This document shows, piece after piece, positions 12,021-22,200 of a stretch of 64,000 nucleotides of DNA. The stretch is taken from assembly GCA_013397695.1 (NCBI GenBank), contig VYZI01000018.1:1887679-1951678 (forward strand), read 5' to 3'. Positions within the stretch are counted from its first letter, which is position 1; each line of letters opens with the position of its first letter. The notes beneath the pieces were generated by a model. That model searched no databases. It was given only the letters and a program-made list of their open reading frames with translations, and was not told where the DNA came from. Origin of the DNA: Centropus unirufus. Lineage: Eukaryota; Chordata; Aves; Cuculiformes; Centropidae. The position numbers and the translations under genes are program-made.

Positions 12021-13775
12021 CGCTGACTTTGACCCAGGGCTTGGGTTGATGCCAAGACTTTTCTTTTTTAATTTTCCCCTTGAAAAGGGCAGTATTACTA
12101 AAAATCATTGGCTGACACTATGGATAAGTGTTACAGGGCAGGTTAGTGTCTAAAGAACTTTGCCGTTTGATGGTGTTACATATAGGAGAGTAGAACTCTT
12201 CCTCCATGCAACCCCTTGGCGCCAAGAGCCGTTACTTGAGTTGTTATCTGGAGTTAAGGCTAAAGTTGCTGAATTTATATGGAACTTTTCCAGCTGAAAG
12301 TACGAGGGCCCATTTCCAACCCCATCCCTTCTGGTTTGAAGTGCCACAAACACAGGTGAATAAAATCAAATTTGGTGCTCCAGATGAGGGCACCTCTCCA
12401 GGGCGCAGCACCGCGCTGTTTGGCAAAGCTCAGCCCATGGCCGGGCATAACTGGGCTAAGCGGGCCCCCTTGAAAAATGGTGCTGGGCAACGCCTTCGTA
12501 TTTCTCAAGCAGCAGCCCAAGATCCCAAAAATCATTTATTCAAAAAATAATCCTGCTTGCTGCACTGGTTGCTGCACACACAGAGAAGTGGTGGCGTACA
12601 GCCACAGCCTTTTTGCTGCCCGGCTGGTGTCTTTGGAGGGCTCGTCCCACAAACAAGGCAAGATCTAATGGCCGTGGCTGAAGTTTTTGCACTAAGGCTA
12701 TGTGGTTCCTCTTAAGGAAAACATGTTATGCCTTCTGTACCTCCTGTTCTGATCACTTCAGGGCTTTTTTCTGTGATTTAAACTGAAACTGAGCATCAGT
12801 TCTGCTATTTCTGTGCCGTAGTCTGTTGCAACTCAGGGAGGAAAACGGCTCTGTCAAGTCACAGCCTTGTGCGTTATACACACAAAAACAAAATCCTTTC
12901 AGTCACGTTTTTAATGGTGCCTTGTAAGTGAATAATTCAGAAGTGAACCCTAAAATCCAGATCCTGCAGTTTTATCCAGAACATATTGCAAATGCTCCGA
13001 GACTGGGAAACAGTTTTGAATCTGCTGCAGAAGGAGACAGTGAGCAGCTGGTAAACTACTGGCCCTTAATGAAGCAATACCATGTTGCCATATCTCCAAT
13101 TACTGCAGAACTTAATTAGTTCGTTTTTCCCTGCCAATCTGGGGAGACCAAACATTGTCTTGGGCAGCCATGGTAATTATTTCAGCTTCTTCATTGTCAG
13201 CCATTAAAGCTGAGTTTGGTCTCTCCCAGCAAGGTATATTAAATATCCAGGATTTGGGAAAGCCTGCATTGTGTTAGACACAGATATTTTAAGTAACTGC
13301 TTAATTTTAGAGAAAAGTACTTTTTTTAGTAGCTAGTAGAAGCAATCTATGCAATGTATATATGAGCGTTAATGGTGTAGCATTTGTAACGAAGAAAAGG
13401 GAATACAGAATCGCTGTGTTTAAATGTGTGACTCTCTTAATGTGGCATAATTCATTCTAGAGCTTTGTGTCTTCTATGAGCTAATTTGGGAAAGAAGAAC
13501 GTATTTATCCTCTGGTTAGTTCATGTAGGACTTCACACCTGTAGCAGATTGTTTTGTTTCTGTGAGCCCATGTGGGCCACAGCAACCAAACCACGAGTTC
13601 TCACACTTAAGGCCAGATAAAACCATACCGTATTTAGGTATTTTTGTAGCATTAAGAGAATAAGCCAGAGTTACATGAGCTTACCCGTTTAATACAGAAT
13701 TTACAAGCTTTCCTGTTGTTCTAAACCAGTTTTGCTGGGGAGGCCGCTTGCTTAAAAAAAGCATTTCTATTACAG
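12021..13775 (+). other. presumed intron 1, distal part
   Basis: Mixed composition, no exon recognised. It contains the inverted repeat at 13139-13229 and ends with the exon 2 acceptor. Confidence 0.6.
13139..13229. repeat. inverted repeat, 15/16-nt arms
   Basis: Left arm 13139-13153 (ctggggagaccaaac) is the reverse complement of right arm 13214-13229 except for one extra base in the right arm; the loop is about 60 nt. A second, shorter pair (tcagctt / aagctga) lies within. It could be terminal repeats of a small MITE-like element or an RNA hairpin in the NFE2L2 transcript. Confidence 0.6.
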
Positions 13776-14045
13776 GACATGAATTTGATTGACATCCTTT
13801 GGAGGCAAGATATAGACCTTGGGGCAAGGCGTGAAGTTTTTGATTTTAGTCAACGACAGAAGGAGTATGAACTCGAGAAGCAGAAGAAGCTTGAAAAGGA
13901 AAGACAAGAGCAGCTCCAAAAAGAGCAGGAGAAAGCCCTGCTGGCTCAGCTGGAGTTAGACGAAGAGACAGGTGAATTTATTCCTGTTCAGCCAGCTCAG
14001 CGCGTTCAGTCAGAAAATACCGAGCCACCAATCAGTTTTTCCCAG
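13776..14045 (+). CDS. NFE2L2: NFE2L2 exon 2 (Neh2, KEAP1-binding domain)
   Basis: Acceptor ttctattacag precedes 13776; donor gtaaac follows 14045; 270 bp, phase 0 at both ends. It opens with a GAC codon and then ATG at 13779, which corresponds to the internal Met used by the short human NRF2 isoform. It carries the DLG and ETGE degrons and the helical lysine-rich linker between them. Confidence 0.97.
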
Positions 14046-17000
14046 GTAAACGTGTTTGTGAGTGTGTTTAAACCTTTTTCCATTTGCGGGAAGGCATAAT
14101 ATTACTGCTTACCTAAAATGAATTTGCATTTGTTGCTGTAATGGAAGATTCTTCAGTTACTCAAAGACAGAGTAACATTTTTTCATAACTTTCCTCTTTA
14201 GACCACACAGCCTTCAAAACCAGAAGCAGAGGCCTTGTCTTTTGATGACTGCATGCAGCTCTTGGCAGAAGCGTTCCCATTTATAGATGACAATGAGGTA
14301 AAAACCGCTCAATACGGTGGCTTCAGGGGGGGTCTCCCAAGGGCTCAGTCTCATGTCTTCTCTTCCCAAGATTTCTCTTAAAGCAGGGCTGCGTCTGGAG
14401 GGCGTGCAGTGGTGCTCTTGTGTTCTTTCCCCTTGCTGGGTCCTGGAGCCAGGGTTCAGCAATTCCGGCGACTGCAACTAACGGTGTTGGACTCGGGTTT
14501 GTTCCAGCGAGCTTAGCGCAGCCCTCTGCAACGAGTGCCTTTGACTTGCTTTACTGCCTGTGCTGGCCCAGACTATTGGATTTGTAAAGACAAGCCCTTC
14601 ACTGGCCAGTTTCTAGCTTTTTATTTTTCCTTATAATTTTTTTTCTTATTTCTTTTCTGAATATGAAAACTCCGATCATGGCAGTAATTTATATTATCCC
14701 AATACGTACAAAAAATGCCTTTGTTAAGAAATACCCGTTGGTTCTGCAGAAATGGTAGAACACCAAACCCCAGATTTTTGCTGTGGAAAATTCAAATATT
14801 TAATTTTTTTTTAGTGGGGCAGTTTGTGAGGATTTTTTGTTATTGTTTTGTTTGGATTTTTCAATTTATTTCTTTTAAACACTCCAGGCTTCTTCAGCTG
14901 CATTTCAGTCACTGGTTCCTGCTCAGATCGATAGCAACCCAGTCTTCATTTCCTCTGATCAGACTCAGCCACCTGAATCGCCTGTTCTAGTTCCACTTGC
15001 TGATGCGGAGAATATGCAGAACATAGAGCAAGTTTGGGAAGAACTATTGTCCCTTCCAGAGCTACAGGTAATGGTTCAGTATGATAAGTGCCTGAAAAAA
15101 ATAGTATGATGTTTTTGAAGAGTATTTTGGAGAATGTAGTACAAGAGCATTATAACAGATGGTGATTATGAGTGTCACGTTGGATCCTACACTTGCAGGA
15201 TGGCTGTAACTCAAACTGAGCTTTAATTTTTAAAATATAATGCAGGAGAAAAACATGCAGGAGAAAGAAAATTAGTTTATCAAAATGCCTTAGTAAAACA
15301 CAGTTTATCTGAATTGATTATTATGAATCAAAACTTCCTCATATTTAGCAAATCATTATTTGCTTTGGTAAGCAACTTTTGGCAGCGTGAGCATGATCAT
15401 GGTTGAAATTTCAGCTGCTTAAAAATGGATGCTTTTCATTTACAGAGCTACACCAAGCATTTTTCCACAAGCTTTATTGTAAATGTTTTTTGCTGTATGT
15501 AAGTTGATTGTGTGACTTTCTTGTGATTACTTTTATATCGGGCTTTTCTAAGGAAAAGGTTTTGTAAAGGTTGTAATAGGACATTGTTTCGATGCATAGA
15601 AGAGTCAGGTATAGTTATGTACTTACTGTTTATGGATGTTCAGTAAGAAGTAATTTTGTCACGTACATGAACTGAATATTTCAAAGAAACAAATCAGTTT
15701 GCTGTAGTATTAAAATATATGTTACAGAGGGCATCTAGCTATTTTTTTCCTCCTATCCTTATGTTTCTGTTTATATTTTCCTTAGATGTGACCATAACAT
15801 TGGGAAAATTTCTTTTCAAAGACATTACTTTAAGGCATCTCCATGCTTCAGCTTGATGCTGTTCTGTGTTACGCCATTAACACCAGAGGTGAATGAGCAG
15901 CAGAATGCCTGTAAATCCCAGTCATATATTTTTTTAAAAAAAAAACAAACCAACAAGCAACAAAGGTGCTTGCAGGAATTGTGATTTTCCTGCCCCTCTG
16001 CGTTTTCCCTTTGTCTTTTAATTTTTTCCTAGTTCCCTTGTCTTTCTGCTGCAGTAGGTGTGAAAGCCCCACATAAGTAACAAGGGCAGTTGGGTGTGAA
16101 AAGGCAGCAGTGGTGCTGAGAATATATTAAGAAACCAAACCAAAATTATCTCATGCAGTAATGCTGAATAGTAATTGAATAATCTTCTGAACAAAGTGAG
16201 CTTCATTAAATTGAGGGCATCGCCTTTTATCAATTATGTTTGAAGAAGGGAAAAAAAAGTGTGCTTTCATTCAAAACCTTAGCTTAAGCCTCGACCGATC
16301 TCTGGTTAAATAACCAGTGTGTGGTCCCTTCGTAAGAGAAACAGAATCATTTTGGTAATTGCCTAATTCTTTGGGGACAGAAGGCACATTTATTTCAGCT
16401 TCAGTTAAAAAACTGCCAGCCGGTTGGAAAGAACATTGGTCTTGTAGCCCGTGAGAGCCCGTCAGTGTAATGGCCTTTGACGCTGGCGCGGGTGACAGCC
16501 AGCTTAACTAAAAGTATGTGGGCTGAGTTAATGGCTGCAAGGCTTTGTGCTGGTGCTCTTTTTACTTCAACGGGAATCGCATTTCTCGGCACTGAACAGC
16601 TGCCTCATTCAGGCGGTAAATCCGGAAAGAATCTTGATTTTGAGGAAATCTGTCATGTAACGTGAAATTGAGTGCTCAAAGTGATCGTGGGCTAGAAATG
16701 CTCGTTCAGGAAGTTGACATCTACTGCCCTCGTGCCATTCCTAGCAATGGTGCTTGAGAAAAGTTCAGACCGGGCAGCTCCAGGATCCCCACTAGCAATT
16801 TAGGAGAACGGGACGCCTCTCTACAGCTTACACGTAGCGTCGGAGTGCATTGGAAATGGGTCTGCGGCATCTCACTATGAGTTTGAGAGGCTCTGCTGTC
16901 TTAATCTAAATAGCTTTGTCCAGAATGAGTTGCTTCACGCTCTACTTGGGTATCCGGTCGTCTTCCTAGATTGCCTCTCCGTGGTAAAAGCGTGTTGTAG

Positions 17001-18349
17001 TCACAATGGGTTTCGGCAGTGTTCTAATACCCATTTGATGTGCTGCTTTCTAAAATATATGATGTCTGTGGGTTATAGAAAGGTTTTTACCACCAGTTGG
17101 TGACACATTGCTCAACTTCTCTCTTCCATTTCCCGTGTAGTGTCTTAACATTGAAAACGATAACCTGGCTGAGGTGAGCACGGTCACTGGCCCCGAAACC
17201 AAGCCAGCAGTGATGCAGAGCAGCTATAATTACTACAGCTCATTACCCATCATGAGAAAAGATGTTAACGGCAGTCCAGATTTCCTGGGTAGTATCGAGG
17301 GCCCCTTTTCCAACATTTTGCCGCCAGAAGACACCAGCCAGATGAGCATGAACTCTTTAAATGACACATCCCCTTCCAGCTCCGATTTCTGCGAGGATTT
17401 CTACAGTGCCTTTATTGATACAAAGGCAAACGGTGACGCAGCGACAACAAATACAATCAGTCAATCACTCGTGGAAATTCTAAGCGAACCCATTGATCTT
17501 TCTGATTTCTCGCTGTGTAAAGCTTTTAATGGCAGCCACTCAGGAGCCGTAGCGGAATGTAACGATTCCGACTCTGGTATTTCACTGAATGCAAGTTCCA
17601 GCCTGGCGTCGCCTGAGCACTCTGTGGAATCATCTGCCTCTGGAGATAAGACTTTGGGTTGTAGCGATTCTGAAATGGAAGACATGGATAGCGCTCCTGG
17701 AAGTGTGCCGCAGAGCAACGCTAGTGTCTACTCACTGCAATTCCAGGATCAAGCGTTTTCTTCCCTGGTGCCAAGCACTCAAACACCCAGTTTGCAGTGT
17801 ACAGACACACCAAAGAAAGACCCCCCTGCTGGTCCAGGCCACCCCAAAGCTCCGTTCACAAAAGATAAACCTTCAAGCCGCCTTGAAGCTCATCTCACAA
17901 GAGATGAGGAAAGAGCCAAAGCTCTGCAGATCCCTTTTCCCGTTGAAGAAATCATCAACCTCCCTGCTGAGAACTTCAATAAAATGATGTCTAAGGAGCA
18001 GTTCAACGAGGCCCAGCTCGCGCTCATTAGAGATATTCGCAGGAGAGGCAAGAACAAAGTGGCTGCTCAAAACTGCCGCAAAAGAAAACTGGAAAATATA
18101 GTGGAACTGAAGCAAGACTTGAGTAACCTCCAAGATGAGAGAGAGAAATTGCTGAAGGAAAAGGGAGAGCACGACAAAAGCCTTCGTCAAATGAAAAAGC
18201 AACTGACCACCTTGTACCTTGAGGTCTTCAGCATGCTACGTGATAAAGATGGCAAGTGTTACTCTCCGAGTGAATATTCCCTTCAGCAAACCAGAGATGG
18301 CAGCGTCTTTCTTGTCCCTAAAAGCAAGAAGACAGAGACTAAACTTTGA
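13776..18349 (+). CDS. NFE2L2: NFE2L2 (NRF2) coding region, exons 2-5 joined
   Basis: Join 13776-14045, 14202-14297, 14888-15067, 17141-18349; every junction is GT-AG and phase 0. From the ATG at 13779 it reads 583 residues. NRF2 is a CNC-bZIP activator that pairs with small MAF proteins on antioxidant response elements. Seen: Neh2 with DLG (13-15) and ETGE (63-66), the two KEAP1-binding motifs, and seven lysines between them (28, 34, 36, 37, 40, 48, 52), each exactly 16 below the human numbering; Neh4 and Neh5 activation segments in exons 3 and 4; Neh6 with both beta-TrCP motifs, DSGIS (325-329) and DSAPGS (364-369); basic region near 478-497 followed by a leucine zipper; C-terminal VFLVPK (570-575, Neh3). 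Human exon 1 adds about 16 residues; its counterpart was not found here. Identity is certain from the domain set; only the N-terminal exon is open. Confidence 0.97.
14202..14297 (+). CDS. NFE2L2: NFE2L2 exon 3 (Neh4)
   Basis: 96 bp, 32 codons, phase 0, between acceptor cctctttag and donor gtaaaa. It contains the FDDCMQLLAEAFPFIDDNE core typical of Neh4, the segment that binds the CBP co-activator in this family. Confidence 0.96.
14298..14887 (+). other. NFE2L2: NFE2L2 intron 3
   Basis: Bounded by exons 3 and 4 with GT-AG ends. It holds a T-rich tract in the last 250 bp and nothing else recognised. Intron 2 (14046-14201) is only 156 bp. Confidence 0.9.
14888..15067 (+). CDS. NFE2L2: NFE2L2 exon 4 (Neh5 region)
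   Basis: 180 bp, 60 codons, phase 0, acceptor cactccag and donor gtaatg. It ends with IEQVWEELLSLPELQ, nearly the human Neh5 activation motif. The middle of the exon is much less conserved, as usual for NRF2. Confidence 0.96.
15068..17140 (+). other. NFE2L2: NFE2L2 intron 4
   Basis: 2.07 kb between exons 4 and 5, AT-rich, with no exon, RNA gene or mobile element recognised. Confidence 0.9.
17141..18349 (+). CDS. NFE2L2: NFE2L2 exon 5 (Neh6, bZIP, Neh3)
   Basis: Acceptor tcccgtgtag; opens CLNIENDNLAE and runs 402 codons to TGA at 18347-18349. It holds the phosphodegrons DSGIS and DSAPGS, the CNC and basic region (RDIRRRGKNKVAAQNCRKRK), the heptad leucine zipper, and the C-terminal Neh3 tail. 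The open frame is longer on paper from a GTG at 17174, but the coding exon begins at 17141. Confidence 0.98.
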   Translation, partial: CLNIENDNLAEVSTVTGPETKPAVMQSSYNYYSSLPIMRKDVNGSPDFLGSIEGPFSNILPPEDTSQMSMNSLNDTSPSSSDFCEDFYSAFIDTKANGDAATTNTISQSLVEILSEPIDLSDFSLCKAFNGSHSGAVAECNDSDSGISLNASSSLASPEHSVESSASGDKTLGCSDSEMEDMDSAPGSVPQSNASVYSLQFQDQAFSSLVPSTQTPSLQCTDTPKKDPPAGPGHPKAPFTKDKPSSRLEAHLTRDEERAKALQIPFPVEEIINLPAENFNKMMSKEQFNEAQLALIRDIRRRGKNKVAAQNCRKRKLENIVELKQDLSNLQDEREKLLKEKGEHDKSLRQMKKQLTTLYLEVFSMLRDKDGKCYSPSEYSLQQTRDGSVFLVPKSKKTETKL

Positions 18350-18910
18350 AGGGCAGCACAGCTGGCTACTGTTCCCCAAGTTACTATTTTTGTATCGTTA
18401 TCCTGATAGTTTCTACTGTGAGATGGAATGCAGAATTAGGTATATTTTGCAGGTAATTCTATGCAGCGATGATTTTAAAGTTAATAATCAGTGTATGGAA
18501 GGTGCAAGTTTGAAACTAACAGTGTAACGCGCAGATGGATGTATGCAAGGTTTGTAATCTCGCTTTTATAACAGGCATTTCCTTCTGACAGCACCACTTT
18601 GACTAGTTTCCATATACATGTAAATATTTAAAGATAACATATTTATAAACTGTTCCTATCTCTTGTTATTTTCATAAATTTGATATATATATATATAAAA
18701 GTGATTTTAGCCTTCTAAATACAATTTCTTGCAAGAAAAACGACATGGCTTCTGATACTTTTTTATAAATATGCAATCGTGTTTTCCATTTTTCTTACAC
18801 ATTTTTACTTGCTTTATATTTAATATATGATTTTAATTTAGTATACAAGTTGATACTTAGCGTTTGATTTTTGACTTATCAGTTCATTAAACTTTTTTTT
18901 AACTCTATTT
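18350..18910 (+). other. NFE2L2: NFE2L2 3' UTR, with candidate poly(A) signal
   Basis: AT-rich sequence after the stop codon with several ATTTA-like stretches and a short (TA)n run at 18682-18696. ATTAAA at 18886-18891 followed by a T-rich tract is the best nearby poly(A) signal and would give a UTR of about 0.55 kb. AATAAA also occurs at 19421 and 19702, so a longer 3' end is possible. The end coordinate is an estimate. Confidence 0.6.
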
Positions 18911-21900
18911 CATACGCATGTATTTGCTCTACAGGGAAATCCTCACCAGTTTTCCCAGGCTAAGTCTCTATTTAACAAATATGCTTAATAATAACCGGAG
19001 TTGTATCCCACAGCATCATCAGCATTACTTGTGTTTCGTTCAGGGTAATTTTAACTGCATTTGGAAGGACTGTGCAACAGAAAGTTAAGTTTCAAGTCTG
19101 TGCTTAAATTCACATAATTTTTTGTTTGATCTTTGAACACTACTCAAATTCCCAAGATCTTCCCTCCAAAGGCATTTAAGATCCAATTAAGCATTGTCAG
19201 CATTTTCCATTTCTCCAAGTCAATATTCTGTAGGCTTTTGAGTAATTGTCCTAGAAATACACTATGGGCTCTGGCTCCAGTCACAGAGCATTGTCTGTCG
19301 CTGCGATTCCTTTGGAACTTAGGGAAAAAGGTATAATAACCACCCACTGACCACACTATTTGGAAGCTGTGCTCAGCCAATTGAAAAGCGTCATCGAATT
19401 TAAATTCTGATTTATAAGAGAATAAAAATTGGGCAAATTAAACGCATTGTTTTATTTACTCTTCAAATGATGGTCTTATTGTACTTGTAAATTCTGATTT
19501 TGTTAATAGAGAAAATGCATAATTTGTAATTTGAGATACATTCATTGAAATGTTAAAAACCCTATTGTCTTCCTTCATCTTCTCTATGAAAGTTGTACTA
19601 AAGCACCACTGGCAGAAAAATATTTCTGATTAAAATGTGCCTTTATCATTTTAAGGAATATTTTGTCTGTTACATTATTCATGCATACCTTCCTTTAGTA
19701 TAATAAACACCAAACTGTTTTGCAAGACCTTCTGGTACATCTTTTTTTTTAGAAAAGAAGGAACTGAATATACTGAGAAAGGGTAGCGCAAGGCCCACAA
19801 ACATTGTTTAATAACGTTTTAGGAGGAAGGGTTTAAAGAGGAGCAGATGAGGAAGCCACCCTCCCATCAGCTCCTTATTCACAAGGTTAGAGTAATGCTA
19901 AATAAACAGATAGAGATGTTGGTGAATTCAGCCTTGAAGTTTGCCTTTCCCAACCTCTTTTAGCTGTGCAGGAGGTGCCTGCCTAGCGGAAAGCCAAAAG
20001 AACAATTTTAGATTATGATAATCCCAGTTTATATCACATTTTATGGCCCTTCTGACCTTGATAAACAGCAGCGCAAAGAGCAAGGGCGAGATACAGAAAG
20101 GCAGAGTTGTGCTGAACGTCATTCTCTCCAGGATGCTATGGGAGGTCTCCTGTTCTCAGGCATTTGCTGCTCTCACACGGCTCTAGCGACCCCAGGCCCT
20201 CTCACCTGAACAGCATTAATTAGTGTAGAACCCACTCTGACAAAGGCACCATTATTTTTTTTTTGCAGAATTTCAGCTGCTCCTTTGTTCAGTTTGTCAC
20301 AGCAGCGTCAACATAACTTCACAATCAGATTTTGGGTTTAATAATTTTTTATTTCTAATCTATGCCGCCTTGCCCTTCGTCTTCCTGTTAACACCGTTAC
20401 TGATCCCGAGTAGCAGAAGTGTGGCTGGTGCCAGCACCCGCTCCCTATTGCCCTTCACCTGCACCACAACGTGCTGAGCAGAGCAGCAACAGCTTCACCC
20501 AGGCACCACCTTTGCTCCAGGGCAGTGTTAATGCCCAGAACCATGGTCCCCTTGCTCATATCCTTAAAGGCAGATGCAATGGCCAGGAAGAAGTCTTTCC
20601 TACCCAAAGCTTGGACTGGCAGATGCTCCAGCCCTGCCTTGCCCTAAGAGAAAAGTGAGTTTCACACAACTTCTCACACTGTGGCTTGCTGCAGACTTCC
20701 AAGTGAGGCCCTGCCCCACAAAGCGTTTGCATCTGAGGCAGCGAAGTCATGAAAAAAGCCTGCGGCCACACATTTCCAGCATCCTGGGAAAGCGCTAGGA
20801 ACCCTGCCCTTACATCAAGTAGTGATGCCTGTGCTTTTGCAGAAGACCCTGGGAACTGTAAATCCAGGTGACCCGACTTGCACTTCGAGGCTGCTTACCT
20901 TGTTTATAGTGAGCGCCTCACTTGCTAGCAGCATGCCAGCCCATCCTCCTGCACCGCCCTCAACACACTGAATGAACAACCACTTTTTTAGAGCAAATCG
21001 TCAATTCCAATTGCTGGAAACCAAAGCTGGATTTGACAAAGAAGCTTTATTTGCTCTAGGTAAGGCAGCCATGCACCCGCTGAACTAAATCATAGGGGTT
21101 GGGGCAGTGAGGGGAATTCTTGCCGTTATTCCAATGAGCCTTCACTTTTACCCCCTGCACTGCCTAGGGAGGCAAACACCCCTAATAGTCACCAAGCCTG
21201 GGAAAAACTGGGGGAACGGGAGAGTGCTGACATTTAAAGAGGAGCTGATCCATATTTAAGGATGCCAATTTTAGAGCACAAGCATTAAGGAGGAAGCACA
21301 TGGAGCTACTGGCCTTGCACTTTCCCAGCTGACACAAAATACAGGGGTAGGTCTGATGGCAAAGCAGGCGGGAAGAGCTCCCATCATTAACAAGGCCATC
21401 AGCCAAATGTCTCCAGCCTTGCCTCAAGCCGTGATATAAATACTTCAATTATAAGCTGGCTGTAAAGCCCAGACCACAATAAAACCCCTGCTCTCTGTTT
21501 CAGTTCGGTCCTTATTTTAGCTCTTAACACAAAAGCCCAAGACGAAGGGCATCCTTGGAGCAGCCCCGGCGAAGGCTGGGCTTGTACCACCCACCCATCT
21601 AAAACCTAACTCAGGGATACTGGATTCCAGCACCAAGATGAAAAGAGCAGCCACAAAACCCCGCAGGGAACTCAGAAGTCTTGTTTGAATTGCACCAGGT
21701 GAAGGATCAGGCCAAAGACCACAACTTGCATTCAGTTTCAAATTTTTCACATTGTGACCACAGCAACCATTGCACTCGCATCAAAACGCCCAACACCATT
21801 CAGGAAAATGCATTCCATCTCCAATTCCTCTGGTATCTGTGAGAACAGCAGATGGCAAACTCCACCCTTAATTTTATTGCTATTACTGAGGTCCAAAGCA

Positions 21901-22200
21901 TCTCCCCAGACCTGAGAGTGACCGATGACATTGTCAAGCCTGGTGCCTCACAATGCTGACCTCATACCCCGAAGACTCCAGGTGGAGACCATTATTTCTT
22001 GATCCAAAGATTCAGTTTTCAAACCGCTAAAAGTAAAGCCGACGAGCTGGGCTGCACCGACGTTTTTCTGACTTGCAGTCCCAAGTTGGAAAGCTGATCC
22101 CGTAACTCATGTGTTGCAATAACTGAAACCACTTTGTGTTCCTCACAGCACCAAAAAAGGTGATGGCAACGCGTTTCAGATCATAAGTCATTTGAAGAAA
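18911..22200. other. convergent intergenic region between NFE2L2 and HNRNPA3
   Basis: 3' ends of the two genes face each other across this stretch. It has alternative poly(A) signals for NFE2L2 (AATAAA at 19421 and 19702, plus strand) and several TTTATT (minus-strand AATAAA). No coding sequence recognised. Confidence 0.6.

Noticed and set aside
11493..12153. Overlapping 143-146-codon frames in the intron 1 CpG island
   Set aside because: Several frames on both strands are open at once, as expected for stop-poor GC-rich DNA; none contains an NRF2 exon 1 sequence.
17461..18202. Frames of 85-132 codons within NFE2L2 exon 5
   Set aside because: Other-frame shadows of the NRF2 coding exon.
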